Shown: positions 13,560-25,493, counted from the stretch's first letter. The stretch is 64,000 nucleotides of DNA from Primula veris (GCA_963682055.1 OY821750.1:4838501-4902500), one strand, 5' to 3'. Translations and numbers: made by a program. The notes: generated by a model not told the origin, from the sequence alone.

Positions 13560-13760
13560 GTATGAAATTAACACAAATAAAATCTAACCAAATGATTTGC
13601 GGTGTTCAAGAACGAACGGGTACCAGCGTTCTGAATACTAGCACGCCCATTGTTTATCCTCCTTTTAGCACAACACTCCTTGAATTTTTGGTCGCTGGCC
13701 CACGTCGTTCTGACTAACCATATCTCTTGATGTTAATTTCAATATTGTCATGAGGAACAG
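13560..13760 (-). pseudogene. CACTA ORF1-type protein remnant (central part)
   Basis: The minus strand encodes a fragment with W-x-x-x-x-x-W-x-x-x-x-F-K-x-x-C followed by NNGRASIQNAGTRSF. This matches the conserved part of plant En/Spm ORF1-type proteins, where a Trp/Lys-rich segment precedes an H/Q-x-x-G-T/S-R/K-S-F motif. It lies upstream (in minus sense) of the fragment at 12251-12625, in the expected order. No full-length frame connects them. Confidence 0.5.
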
Positions 13761-14589
13761 AGAACCAAAGTTGTGTTTTCCAGGTAAAGCTTAAGTTATA
13801 GTATCAGGTTTATGCATATATACATATATAAAGTTGACAAAAGAAACCATGACCAGTTGTAATTAATACTAATGAATTTAACTCAACACTTTGAGAAATC
13901 TAACTTAAAGTAAAGCAGTAGTATTCTAAGAACAAAACAAATGAAATATAAAAGCAATTAACACCATTTTTTCATTGTACTGTAATACTAGCTATCGGAA
14001 AACTTAGTAAAATTTTATTATATAAGTGAACGTTTCAAGTATCAGTAACACGGGAAACTAAGATTTCCGATTTAAAAACGACAAATTGCTAACTAATGGT
14101 AGACTTTCTAGTTCATCAAAATTGAACCTTGATGAACTGAAATTAACCCTTATGGATTGTTTCCCGGAACTGAATAAAACTAACTTAAAAGCTGCTTTTT
14201 TATAATTGATGGTAACCAAATTTGGGCATTTTTTTTAATCTCTCTATCCTACTGGCCTTTGTGCGAAGCCCCAAATTGGAAATTATTTTGTAGGAAAGCC
14301 TTAACATGGGCAAGATAGTGCTAAGATCAAGTATCAATTATATATAACAAGAGTTTACTTACACTTCTCTATATATACATTCTCTTATTTCGTCTTGCTT
14401 CTTTTTCTGTAATTACGTTGAGCTAATATGCATCTATCAAAACATTTTCAATAATATCAAAATACTTATAAGCGAAAAATAAGTATACAAATCAAATATT
14501 TATGCTGCAGAAAACTTATATGTTTTCAATACTAATAAATGAAAAGAGATTTATGTTCCAAAAGTAAGTTGTTATTATTAACTGGAAAT

Positions 14590-14950
14590 TAATACAGTTT
14601 TGTACTTTATACGATACAATTTTTTTGATTTAGTACATTTTTACTATAAAAAAATCCAATTTAATACTTTCTACTATCAAAATCACTCAATTCAGTTCCT
14701 CTCCGTCAATTTGTTAAGTTATTTTGATAGTTAAACGTACTAAACTAAATAAAAAAAAATGTATTATACAAAGTACTATAAACTGTTAAAATCTCGGTGA
14801 GATGGCGTTGATGACGTCATTGCCACATCACTTTTTGTTAAGTAATTGGCGGAGAGTATACTAAGTTAAATGATTTTTGTAATCGAATGTACTAAATTGA
14901 ATTTTTAGTAGTGAAAAGCGTGTTGTAGAGAGTATTAAAATGTTTAAATC
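14590..14950. mobile_element. Inverted-repeat (MITE-like) element
   Basis: Two arms of about 120 nt, roughly 14615-14735 and 14830-14945, are imperfect inverted copies. The first has ACTATAAAAAAATCCAATTT and CTCTCCGTCAAT, and the second in reverse complement has ACTACTAAAAATTCAATTTAG and CTCTCCGCCAAT. The centre has GATGACGTCATTGCCACATCA. It has no coding capacity. Its right end lies about 25 bp from the copia LTR that follows. Confidence 0.6.
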
Positions 14951-14974
14951 CCTTAATAACTTATAATTGTTTTG

Positions 14975-15228
14975 TGACAACTATTAGCCAAGTATCAACG
15001 AAACAAGAAATATAGATAGATAGCAAACTATAGCTTTGTATTCATGTGAATGTGTGTTGTTCTCATACAAAGCTAAGACTCTCACCCCTTAATATAGTGT
15101 AGAGGTGGAGTAAGTTACATGTATCACCATAATGAGAAGAAAGAAAGAAATCCAAGAGTCTTATCATAAAACATCATAAACATGGATGTTTGGTAAATGG
15201 ACCATCCATCACTAAATGTATCACAACA
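14975..15228 (-). mobile_element. 3' LTR of a truncated Ty1/copia element
   Basis: On the minus strand the LTR begins TGTTGTGATACATTTAGTGA (plus-strand end at 15228) and ends near 14975 with TTGTCA. It therefore has the TG..CA termini of an LTR and a length of about 254 bp. It is immediately preceded in minus sense by a polypurine tract (15229-15240). A related fragment lies at 23957-24030. Confidence 0.7.
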
Positions 15229-15240
15229 CTCCCCCTTAAA
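15229..15240 (-). promoter_or_regulatory. Polypurine tract of the copia element
   Basis: The minus strand reads TTTAAGGGGGAG directly before the LTR start TGTTG. This is the expected plus-strand-DNA primer of an LTR retrotransposon and fixes the inner LTR border. Confidence 0.75.
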
Positions 15241-15417
15241 GGTCCAAAACAAACTCCAAGCTTCCTTATCCTCATAAAGTGTGATCAGTCGCTGAGCCGC
15301 ATTCGCTAGCCAACACATAAAACCTTAAGTCCGGAAAACCCGATGTGGGACAAAAACCGGATCATTTGCCGAATGGAGTGGGCCGAAACGCTATACAAGT
15401 ACGTGAATGAACTGATT

Positions 15418-15730
15418 AGAAAAAATATGCGCCTCATCAAAACCTTGCCAAGAAAATCCAATGGAAAAAAACTTGGTCGAATGACAAAAGAGTGCATAAC
15501 GGTCAGTAAAAACGGGAGAAATAACCATAAATGGTGTGCCTCGTTAAAACCTTGTTAGAGAAAACCCATTGGGAAAAAGACTCTAATCGAAGGACAAAAG
15601 ATGATGGTTGGAAGTATACAACTGCATACTCCCCCTGATTTCGGCAATCCTTAGTGAGAACGTGATTAGAAATGTGTCTCGCTAAAAATCTTATTAATGT
15701 AAACCTAGTGGGACAAACCCTTGAACTAAG
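15418..15730. repeat. About 120-bp tandem units in the copia 3' leader
   Basis: Three diverged copies of a motif of the form CTCGTTAAAACCTTG..AAACCCATTGGGAAAAA..TCGAAGGACAAAAGA begin near 15430, 15540 and 15675. They lie between the coding end and the polypurine tract of the copia element and are non-coding. Confidence 0.65.
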
Positions 15731-15744
15731 CACAAAAAGAGTAC

Positions 15745-16015
15745 ACAAGCATTCATCAGGATGCCCCCCCTCACATGCACATAACTGGGTGCGGGAATTT
15801 CAACTAGGTAGAAAATAAGCATACATCGGGATGCTCTCCCTTACTTGCACATAACAGGATGCATCGATAATAACTAGTGAGAACTAATCATACGTCAGGA
15901 TACTCTTTCTCATTTGCACGCAACATGATGCTAAGCATATATGAGGATACACACAACAGGGTGATAAGCATACGCCAGGATATTCCCCCTCACTTGCACA
16001 CAACAGGGTACATGG
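15745..16015. repeat. About 70-bp tandem units in the copia 3' leader
   Basis: Four to five decayed copies carry the paired words GCATACATCGGGATGC and ACTTGCACATAACAGGATGC. The starts fall near 15748, 15819, 15887 and 15966. They lie downstream of the RNase H stop in element sense. Confidence 0.7.
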
Positions 16016-16026
16016 AGACATGTCAT

Positions 16027-16660
16027 TTAGGAAAGATGGGAGAGCTTCCTAAGTCTGATCACTCTAACATATTTTTGGAATGAATACTTTGATAGTGACT
16101 TGGTGAACAAGTCTGTGTGATTGTTCTCGGATCCAATATGCTTCACTTCAATCATTTGAAGTGCTTGTTGTTCATTTGTAAAGAAGAAGTTTGGCGAGAT
16201 ATGCTTAATGACATCACCTTTGATGTAAACATGTTTCACTTAATCAATAACATCGATGTTGTCCTCATAAGTGACAATTGGTTCATCAGGATTCTCAGTT
16301 AGATTACATGTACTTCTAATATGGCCAATAACCGCTCGAAGCCATACACACTTTTTAGTCGCCTCGTAGAGCACAAGTAGCTTAGAGTGGTTCGTCGAAG
16401 TAGCCATTATGGTCTGTTTACGAGACCTCCAAGATATCCCCATATTCCCGATGGTAGAGACATAACCAGATTGGGAACGTTCCTTATGCGGGTCTGATAA
16501 GTAACCTGCATCGGCGTAACCGACAAAAGTCGCGTTATTTCGAATGCCAATGGGGATAGTCCCACTTGATGACGCAAATGGGATAAACAAACCCTTTTCC
16601 ATACTACCTTTAAGGTAATGGATGAATGTTTTTAAGGCCATTTCTGTGGCAGCATGTTAG
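16027..16660 (-). pseudogene. Ty1/copia RNase H domain and C-terminus, broken
   Basis: This is the last part of a copia polyprotein, the domain that degrades the RNA strand during reverse transcription. The upstream piece (16240-16641) shows HYLKGSMEKGL, GYADAGYLSDPHKERSQSGY, WRSRKQTIMATSTNHSK and VWLRAVI, the usual order of copia RNase H motifs with the acidic residue in YADAGY. The downstream piece (16027-16239) has IKGDVIKHISPNFFFTNE and DLFTKSLS, matching the copia C-terminus. A stop separates the two, and the sequence before HYLKG has shifted frame. Reverse transcriptase is not readable further upstream, and the copia sequence ends near 16790, where the CACTA element starts. Confidence 0.85.
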
Positions 16661-17308
16661 CGCGATGCTGTGTCGAGCTATATAATTTATAGCAGACGAG
16701 ATGTTCGTCCTAACACATTAGACCAAGTACAGTGGTGTGCTTATTGTACTCCGATATGAACATCATGGTTTCATATCTCTTCAACGTCACTCCAGGGACG
16801 AAATGGGTCTATATCAAAATGGGCAATTTGGAAGGGTAAAATGGCATTCCAATACATTTCAGGAACCCATTTTAAGCGTTTCTAATAATGTCATTCCAGT
16901 CATTTGGAAGGAAAATATGCGTTCCTGAAAATAAAAATTTGCAACGGACATTATGCGTTTCAAATGTTATCAATTTGGAACGGAAGTTTGACGTTCCAAA
17001 GTTCTATTTGGAACGACATTTACGTGTTCCAAATAGTGGACTGAAATTTATTTTTTTAGTTTCTAAATCAACATTTGTTATCCATAGCTATTTGCATTCT
17101 ACTAAAAAGAAATTGCTACATTCAAATTTTTTTTAGTATATCACTAATTTATTCCAAACAAACACAAATTCATATAAAAAAACTAACAAAAATAATTAAT
17201 CCAAATATATTGGATAATCTTCCATAAAATATCTAATGTTTATTTGAGAAAACTGAAAATTAAAATAAAAAAATTACATGTTCAAATCAAAATAGTATTT
17301 GTATACAA

Positions 17309-18290
17309 AAATTAATTTAGTCCTTTTCACATCTGATGCAAATTCTTTTTAAAGTTGTTAATGAATTTTGTTAATTTTGAACAATTTATATTCCAAATTC
17401 AAAATATTTGAAAATACAAGGATCAAACTGAAATAAACTTAAAATTTGAATTCTCTCAAATTTACAAAATCAGTCCATAAGTGTATATATATACAGACAT
17501 ATAATATATAACATATATACAGACATATAGGTACATGTATATATAAATATAGTGGCAGAGTTCTTTATATAGTTCTTTACATGTATATATAAATATAGTG
17601 GCAGAGTTCTTTATATAGGTACATGTATATATAAATATAGTGGCAGAGTTCTTGATAACGTGTAATGAAAAAAATTAGACCAAAATCATATTTGTTTGCA
17701 CACTTTTAATTTTATTTAAGAAAGTCGATATTTAAAAAAATGGACGTCCAAAATAAAATAATAATAATTTTAGCTGGTACGTTTGGTCATACATTTATGA
17801 TAAAAACAAGAACTCGTTTTTTCCATTCAAATTTAAATTGTTTATAACATAAAAACTCATTTGTCTAGAAATTGTATCTTAAATACTACTTATCAGAACA
17901 AATTGGAATTTTTTTTAAAAGGAAGTTACTGAAAAAAAAAAAAACAAGCATATAAGACCAAAAGAAAAGTATACTATAAAAATAAAATTATTTTAGTTAG
18001 TAAAATTGATAACGTGTAATGAAAAAAATAGTCAAAAATCATATTTTTGTTGCACCTTTTTTAGTTTATTTAATAAAATTGAATCATGTGTATAAAAAAT
18101 TAATCTAGTCATTTTCACATTTGCTGCAAATTCTTTTTAAAGCTATTAATGAATTTTATTAATTCTGAACAAATTTACATCCCAATTATAATACATTTGA
18201 AAATGTAAGGACCAAAATGAAACAAACATAAAATTTGAATTTTTCAAAATTTACGAAATCAGTCCCAAAGTGTATATATACACATCTATA
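17309..18290. repeat. Internal direct duplications of the CACTA element
   Basis: A block of about 190 bp at 17309-17500 recurs at 18091-18290, with shared words such as GCAAATTCTTTTTAAAG and AATTTACAAAATCAGTCC. A second block beginning GATAACGTGTAATGAAAAAAA at 17654 recurs at 18009. All copies point the same way. They are diverged by small indels, so the duplications are old. Confidence 0.7.
17533..17653. repeat. 45-bp minisatellite, three copies
   Basis: The unit ACATGTATATATAAATATAG followed by TGGCAGAGTTCTTTATATAG is present three times in a row with a period near 45 bp. Near-identity of copies indicates recent expansion inside an otherwise old element. Confidence 0.85.
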
Positions 18291-18337
18291 TACAGATAGA
18301 ATGTATATATATATATAACGCTGTTATCATAACAAAA

Positions 18338-18425
18338 GTGTTGGTGGCCAGTTGGTTAAGAACTCTCCACTTTATTTAATAGACCAGGGTTCGAGTATCA
18401 TGGACTGTTTTTTTTTTTTTTTTTT
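18338..18425 (+). mobile_element. Short tRNA-derived SINE-like insertion
   Basis: A segment resembling a tRNA gene promoter is visible. An A-box-like word TGGCCAGTTGGTTAAGA lies at 18345-18361, and a B-box GGTTCGAGTATC at 18388-18399, about 45 nt apart. A long T-run follows at 18408-18425. The spacing and the T-rich tail suit a plant tRNA-headed SINE rather than a functional tRNA, since no cloverleaf can be completed. Confidence 0.5.
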
Positions 18426-19126
18426 AGTTAATTTAGTAGTTTTTTTTTGTTTTAGTTAATTTAGTAGGTAAAAAGACCATTTTGCCCTTCAGTATACTAA
18501 ATCGAAAACTCGTAATAGTTGAATATAGTAAACATTAATTATCTCTAAAAAAAAAAAACAAATAGAAAGATATCAGCAATTGAAAATAAACTTGGATGTC
18601 TTTTATACAATATTTGAAGTCCATGTCTCCGAGAAAACAGGCCAAGCTATATTCTTAATTTTGATACGAATTGATGATGAATTTGCAATTCACATACATA
18701 ATGTTTAACAACATACTATATGATCTTAGAATAAGGGTCGCTTAAAAATTACGATAAAAGGGTGAATCATCAAAAATACAAAACAGAAAACAAACTAAGA
18801 AAACATTTTAGTATTTGTAGAAAATTGGAGCTTGTACCTTCTATTTTCAGCTCACTCCGGAAATTTCTATCCAACTATACAACCTGTAAAATCGAGTAAA
18901 ACGAGCATTATTCTTATTGAGCTGTAAATATTCTTACACAGTCTTAATTTTATCAGTGATGATAAATATTCTTACTGGTTTATCAATGATCTAATACATG
19001 ACTTGGGTCTTACAATAAAATTTCCAGCTCCTACTTCTTGAAAAGTTTTTGCATCCGGAGTTTCTTTATAGAGTTTTGCCGGATAGATCTTTCGCACATG
19101 AACACTCACCTTCATTTCATGTTCTT

Positions 19127-20430
19127 TCAGACATAATTATGACACATACTTTTATGATTTGGATCAATTACTTCTCTTGCAATTGCAACACATCTGTTAT
19201 TACCATCAAGAAGTTCACACCACCTCGGTGTAACATTTGGTTCATTGTATGCTGAAGTCGCGAAGTCTCCTTCAACCAAGGGTGACATAGGTGCGTTGTT
19301 CATCATTTTTTGACGTGACGGCCTTGATGGCCTATTAGTTTCCTGAGCGCTAGAATAGGGTGCAAGATTGGGTATGGGTAAAGGTGTCATCCAAGGCATA
19401 GGCGTACGGGACACCCTTGGCATGGACGTACAAGACACCCTAGGCATGAGCTCAGATGCAACCTCATACGTGTGCACGGACGTTGATGACACGACCAACA
19501 TTTGTGTCTATGCCATATATAAACAAGTAAAAACGTGTATAAATCTTTATGATAATATGAAGTACATATGAATAACTAGTTCAGTAATATAAATATATGG
19601 TTATCTTACCTATAATGTCCGTAAACAAGGTGAAGTTGTGTGCCCATGTTCTCAATCTTGGTTTCCAAACTCTTGCTTTCATACTTACTCTTAGAAATTG
19701 AACTCCCGACACGAGGAAGACCTTTAGCTTTTTTGCCAAAAACATGAGACAATGGATCATTTTCAATTGATAGGGGATGAACACCACTCCCTTTGTTTTT
19801 TTCCGATTCACGCAGTTTATCTTCAACTTTATCCTGAAATATCATGTTTGGTAAAATCTCCAATGAGATTAAAATATGACCAAAACCAAAGTCTAATGGT
19901 ATTACCATAACCGGCTTAACATTTGGCGGTATGCTTCCGTCCTTGCTTTTATGGGTTTCTCTATCCACACCTCAGTTCATGATACATCACCTTTTCGCTT
20001 TTCATCCTACATCAAACATTTAAACACTCAACTTTAAATTATATAAAATGTTTATTATAAATTACATAATTTGTACGGAACAATTACCATTTCATACTCT
20101 ACCATGGCATCACTCTTTCGTCCTTCGGTATGACCGTACATCCTACACTTTCTATTTTCAACACTTTAAGTTGTCATTTGTATTTGTTTATCACTGGACT
20201 CATTGATACAAAATAGCTTCCAATCTTCTTGTCTGATCTTGGGAGGAACAACCAATATTTTTGCCTCCAAATTTGAAAGTTCGTCCATAAAGTTTTTTCT
20301 AAGAGTATTCTTTTGCTATCTGAAAACTTCAGGTATTGATTTTTTGATTTGTTTTCTAATACCAACTGGGATGTTAAATTTTGCATGCGTTTTAAACAAT
20401 GTTTTGATAAACTTAATGAATTGCTAAGAA
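19127..20430 (-). pseudogene. CACTA ORF1-type protein remnants
   Basis: Three minus-strand fragments occur in the order expected for a plant En/Spm ORF1-type protein. The upstream one (20180-20430) resembles THAKFNIP..IRKQIKK. The middle one (19606-19968) shows ETHKSKDGSIP and DPLSHVFGKKAKGLPRVGSS. The last (19127-19501) shows CELLDGNNRCVAIAREVIDP. These match the THxRKDG, Lxx-VxGxxxxGxxRGxG and LxxxxxxVAxGxV patterns of the family. Multiple stops and frame changes separate them, so this copy is dead. Confidence 0.65.
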
Positions 20431-22199
20431 CATCTAAGGTAAACCAAAATAGAAATATATAACAAAGTAAACAGTTATTCTCACCACCAATCCATGCCAT
20501 ACGTCATCCTTGTGAATTTGAAGTACCTTTAACCAACTTATATAACGAATATGCACAAATGTTCTCACCAAATCGCCAATTACGTTCTTAAAATGAGTAG
20601 CATTAGGTCCAACAGCTTCTCCAAAATGATTAAATTAGACAATAACCCTCTCCTCTTCTACTTGGTTAATGTCAGGTTACAAGTCATCTTGCTCATGATG
20701 ATTATAAATGTCGGCAACACTCGAAGACATCATGCAACAAAAATAAAGTGCTCATTTATGAGAGGAAAACTTTGTTTACTAGAGAAAATTTTAATTAATG
20801 GTTCGTATCATCCAAGTTATCTGCATGCCAACAAGTATTGAAAAAATATAACTCATACACATACAACAAAAACTCGTTGAGTGATATTTTACAAGTCGCA
20901 TCACAGTCGTATAAGCATGTGAAGTCAAAAAAATAGTCACATTTGCCTAAAACCCTTAACCAACACAAAGCCAACCTATCAGAAAAGCATACTTAATACA
21001 AATTTTTAAACATGACATATTATGAATATTTTAACTAAAAAGATAACTATGATATGCATTGCTCAAACAATTAGTTTCTGGCTAATAAAGAGAGGCAGAA
21101 AGCTTCTTCTTCACCCTTAAAGCATATTTGCTTTCCTTAATCATGTGAAAACCTTTAATTTCAAAAAAAAACTTATTTTTAGAGAAGTGTAATTTTTATA
21201 CCTATTTTTATGGTCTTTACTGCCTATTCTCCTACAAAATCTCTCTTTAAGAAGTTCACTTAATGATTGTTTGGTTGCGGCTTTTAATATAAAAGAGCCA
21301 TATTTTCCATTCGCATGAAAGAGTTTGCCAATTTGACTTAAATATATAACCAATAAAGCGTTTTCATAGCCAAAAAATAGTTTGTCAATTTAGTTTAGGT
21401 AAATCAAGGATTTAGGTAAATCAAGCAATTTAGCATCTGCATATCCAAAAACTAGTTTGTCAATTTAGCTTAAGCCTAATAAACAATATAGCTTTTCCAA
21501 TCCCATAAAAAAGCCCGTCACTTTAACTTAAATATATTAAACAATATAGCTTTTACATACCTATAAAAAAGTTTTCCTACTTAGGTCAAGTCTACTAAAC
21601 AATATAGTTTTTCCATACCTAGGAAAAAGTTTACAAATTCAGCTTAAACTGTATCTATGAACCCTAATTATTTGAAAATAACTTAAAAGCCAAAATATAA
21701 AGTATAAATCGAAAATTGTACCCGATTGAAAGGATTCAATTAGAGTATTTTTTTAAGGAAACCTGGTTTATGCATATATGTTGTCACAACCCATAACTCC
21801 CACACACAATCGATTAACCTTGTCCCATATATAAAAAGATTTAGATGATAACATAAACTTTGAGGTGATGTGTTGAATATTTAGGGAAAATCATATCAAA
21901 GAACAGAGAAAGAGATAGAGAGTAAAGTTATATTCTGTAAAATAATTTAGGGTAGAACTAAGGAGAGTGAGAGGAAGGTTGTATTGGAACGGTTTACTAA
22001 AGTATCACGTGAGGTGCACACGTTATAAATTAAATATTTTTCATATAAAAATTAGTAAATTGAATATTTGGAACGCTATTCTCTTTTGGAACAGTTATTA
22101 TGCGTTCCAAAGCCGAGGTATGAAAATAAAACGTTCCTGACCAAGAGTTCCAAAATTGCCATTTTGGTGTAGTGTTGGCTGCTTGAGCATTGTCTCTTT

Positions 22200-22452
22200 C
22201 TTTGGGATGACGGACCCTTATTATTCCTTTGAAGGACTGTCTTGGAGCCACAGGTCTTCGCTTTTGACGATTGTCTAAAACTCTCTTGGCTAGGCGAGCG
22301 TTAGACTCACGACAGTTCGAGAAAAAGAACCCTTGTCTCGGTTCTCGATTCAGGAAAAAATGTTCACAAAGAGCATTAGTATCATGCAAACAATTCTCCA
22401 TTGACCCAATAGGATTAAAAAAAATGCTCATCGGGGAAATTTTCTTATCCAA
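22200..22452 (-). pseudogene. Unrecognised coding-like remnant
   Basis: An open minus-strand stretch lies just outside the CACTA right end. It has a basic, repeat-free composition (for example LAKRVLDNRQKRRPVAPR) unlike the surrounding AT-rich noise. It runs into the CACTA end, so the element may have inserted into it. I do not recognise the family. It could be part of an older retroelement gag or of a host gene. Confidence 0.3.
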
Positions 22453-23956
22453 TAATAGATGTGCGATGATCTAAATGAACATAGCGAATTCACAATACTG
22501 CTTATAGAATACGTTTTCCAAGCTAGTATTTTGGTGAAATTTTGCTCTAATTGTCAATTTCAGACAAAAAGTTCACCATAGACGTCATCGCGTCTAACAT
22601 GTGGCGACGGAATAAAATCAACGTCTTAGCCTTTAACTATCAAGTAATAAACACTTCATTTTTTACTCATCAAAGATAGCATCCAAAAAAATTTGGGTAT
22701 CACATTTTCACACATCATGGTAACTAACTGTGGTGATGAAATAACATTATCGTCTCAACCCCTTTCAGTAGCTCTACTTGAACACGACCAGGAAAGACGT
22801 TGAGGGGGTGGACACGAAGGCCACTTAAAAACCGATCTCATTAGGAGAGCGACTTCCGCATTTATCTTTTCTAGACATCGTATCCAAATAGGTGAACCTA
22901 TTTAGTGAATATTCATAATTATTCCAACTTAAATCTGAATACATATACCGGATTTCACAAATTTTCAACTCAAATGCTATATCTAAATGTTTAAACTTGA
23001 TGAAAATTTCTACTAAAAAAAGATACATTGTAAAATGTTCAAATTCGAGGCAATTTATAAGATCACGTAACATATAAATGTCTACGAGCTTATAAAATAG
23101 CCTTCAACAATATCGTAATATAAAGGCATGTCATACTCATTTAAACTAGTTCTAACATGGAATAGTAATATTAAAGCACATGAGTTATTATTTAATTCAA
23201 CACTAAATTGTGACTTTTGCCCTTTTATATGTGTAATTAATACATCACATATGTTATATCAATTTATAGGTACTAAATGGTGGCATGCTAAGAGACTAAA
23301 TTAATTATTGTCTCATTCCCAAGTAGTTATTTCATGTAAAAGGTATTTTCTACAAGAATTATACAATTTTTATATGTTGCAGCAATTAAATCTTATATCA
23401 TTTGCATTTAAATAATTATTTTGGGACTAAACACTAGGTAAACTCGTACACATATACTATTCTGTGTATAAGGGGGGAACTACAGGGACTACTAGTGTAA
23501 ATACAGGAAACTATATGCATTTTAAAAGTAATTACAGATCTGGTCCTATAGTTTTACGAGATTTTCATATAAGTCCATTAGTTTTAGCGAGTTACAGATT
23601 GATCTTCCAGTGTTCTAAAAATTACAGATTTGGTCCGACAGATTCATATATCCAACTATACAAGTTTTAAGTCGTTTTATAAGTGACATACGTGAGTTCT
23701 AATAGGCATTTTTCATCAAAATAAACCCTTTATCATGTGATTTACATCTTAAACATAAGATCACCAGTTATATTATTGATTAGTAATGCAATTTCTACGT
23801 TTTAGAACTATAAAATTATATACCTTTCTCACGGTATGTTGGAAAGGTCGATAGAACCTGATCGGTCTTTTAGAACCCAATAAACCTCAAGATTTATATC
23901 CTATTTCCTAGCTTATACTCCAATTTTCATGAGCAAATTGCCAATAACGTGTTGTA
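22453..23956. other. Intergenic DNA, no gene seen
   Basis: No supported gene. A patch at 23525-23670 repeats words such as AATTACAGATCTGGTCC three times loosely, suggesting a decayed repeat. Nothing else is recognisable. Confidence 0.4.
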
Positions 23957-24030
23957 TGATTACTATTAGCCAAAATTCGATGAAATAAGAAATATAGAAA
24001 GATAGCAATTTGTATTCATGTGATGGAAAC
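23957..24030 (-). repeat. Copia LTR fragment
   Basis: The words ACTATTAGCCAA, AAGAAATATAGA, AGATAGCAA and TTTGTATTCATGTG occur in the same order as at 14979-15048 in the copia LTR. Similarity stops after about 75 bp, so this is only a partial relic. Confidence 0.5.
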
Positions 24031-24460
24031 ATGAATGGAAATATAGATGGAAATATAGAGAAATATAAACATGTTTTTTTTTGGAGCATAACTAAAAAAA
24101 AACATGGATGGAAAGAAAAAGGACAAAAAAAAAAATGACACATTCGTGTGTCTAATTCCACGAACCACTGCCATGTCCTGATCATGACTATCTATCTGAT
24201 CACATGTCTCCATAATTACTACCTATTCTCTACTTATTAACTAATAGTTAAATAGTACTAATAAATTTTAAAGGTGACCTGTGAAACTCAATTTCGTACC
24301 AATAAAAGTCACTAGCTAGCTAGCCATGATTTATTTTTTTCCATAATTGATGAAGCATTTTTATATTGAATATTTTATGAGTATTTTTTTAAAGTAAAAA
24401 TTCTCTGGCAAAGTCTACTGCAGACAATTATTTTTTGGAAGTAAAGTCGCATACATACAC

Positions 24461-24724
24461 GTTGGGCTGAGTTCGTTGTGATTCGGTTTGTTTTTTGGCA
24501 AAATCAAAATTGAGTAGATTTTTCGGTTTTCGGTCTTTTTATTTTTTGAACCGAACCAAACCGGTTTGTTTCGGTCCGGTCTTTCGGTTTTTTTTCGGGT
24601 TTTTTCTGTTATTTTTCAGTCTTTTTCGGGATTTTTCGGTCCGGTTTTATTGTAAACCGAAAACGACCCGAAAAAGTTTCGATTTTTCGGTTCGTTTCGA
24701 TCTTTTTGGGTTTTCTCCCAGCCC
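24461..24724. mobile_element. hAT-type miniature element rich in CGGTTCGGT words
   Basis: Ends GGGCTGAG (24464) and CTCCCAGCCC (ending 24724) are inverted. The flanks carry the direct repeat TACATACAC (24452-24460 and 24725-24733), consistent with the 8-bp target duplication of hAT elements. The interior is a low-complexity inverted mixture of TTTTTCGGT and AACCGAA words. A sister copy lies at 42790-43095. It has no coding capacity. Confidence 0.75.
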
Positions 24725-24846
24725 TACATACACCGAGAAGGAACTAGATACGGGATAAAAGAGGCTAAAACACCCTCGTATTGATAAAATTATGAAATTT
24801 TTCATTATTTTACTTATAAGTTACGATTATATTATTTGAACACCCC

Positions 24847-25414
24847 TGATAGAACATAAAAATTAGACCCGAATGTTTTATTCGGGTAATGATCAACCCA
24901 CTTTATAAATGGGTATTCAACGCTTAAATGGGTCATCTCATACTTTTTATAGGAATTGAAGTGTTACTACCAAAAGCCCAAGCCCAATCAAATGGGGACC
25001 CATGTCTGAAAAATCCCTGGGATGAAGACATTTGTCAATATCCTAGAAGGCGCAGTTGCCTATAAATAGCCAACTACCCCTCCTAGAAAAGGACCAGAAA
25101 ATCTATCCAAAAAATATAGAGAGAAGTTAAGAAAAGAGAGAAACTAACCAAAGCATATCACTTCGAGAAATAAACCGAGAAAAGACAGCCGAGCACCGAA
25201 TAAAAGAGGAGAAAGATCAAGACGAGAGATTAAATAGTTATATCGAGCATAATTGTAAAGCCGAAATACTAATCCGAGCAAATGTAATAGTCCGAACAAG
25301 GACAATAATCCGAGCAATAATAAAGATCAGGAAGTATCATTTATTCACGGTTGATTTATCATTATATCATTGTTGAAAAGCCTAACGCGACCGACCAAAG
25401 TTATGGCTTTATCA
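24847..25414 (+). repeat. 5' LTR of the gypsy element
   Basis: 568 bp with TG..CA termini and a TGATA/TATCA inverted tip. A CTATAAATAG promoter-like word lies near 25061-25070, giving a plausible transcription start in the middle of the LTR. It pairs with the copy at 40080-40648. Confidence 0.95.
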
Positions 25415-25415
25415 A

Positions 25416-25435
25416 ATGGCGCCGTCTCCGGGAAT
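25416..25435 (+). promoter_or_regulatory. Primer-binding site, tRNA-Asp type
   Basis: TGGCGCCGTCTCCGGGAATC begins 2 nt after the LTR. From general knowledge, the complement of the plant tRNA-Asp 3' end is TGGCGCCGTTGCCGGGGATC, which differs at only three positions. This is the usual minus-strand primer site for many plant gypsy elements. Confidence 0.8.
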
Positions 25436-25493
25436 CATCTAGTTCCCAACTAGTTTAGAATTCGAATACCAATACTCTGCCAGACGAGCGACA

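Larger units (their letters stand above)
11651..13800 (-). mobile_element. Decayed CACTA (En/Spm) transposon, one end preserved
   Basis: A terminus reading CACTAAAAAAAATGACC starts at 11651. It is followed by reiterated subterminal words such as CCAACTGATTTTATCA and TTAGTTAGTAA (11700-11900). Transposon-type coding remnants on the minus strand lie at 12251-12625 and 13560-13760. This arrangement, with a CACTA end, a subterminal repeat zone and ORF1 exons, fits an En/Spm element read leftward. The opposite end was not found, so the right boundary is only the last recognisable coding remnant. Confidence 0.65.
16807..22173 (-). mobile_element. Decayed CACTA (En/Spm) transposon, about 5.4 kb
   Basis: The right end reads TTGCCATTTTGGTGTAGTG at 22155-22173, whose reverse complement begins CACTACACCAAAATGGCAA. 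The left end near 16807 reads TATATCAAAATGGGCAATTTGG, the same repeat with an eroded tip. Both subterminal zones carry reiterated GGAACG/CGTTCC words (16860-17040 and 22060-22140), a CACTA hallmark. Minus-strand ORF1-type remnants sit in the middle (19127-20430). No 3-bp target duplication could be confirmed because the left tip is degraded. Confidence 0.75.

Noticed and set aside
18338..18400. Functional tRNA gene
   Set aside because: A- and B-box words are present, but the acceptor stem and anticodon arm do not pair, and a T-run tail suggests a SINE.
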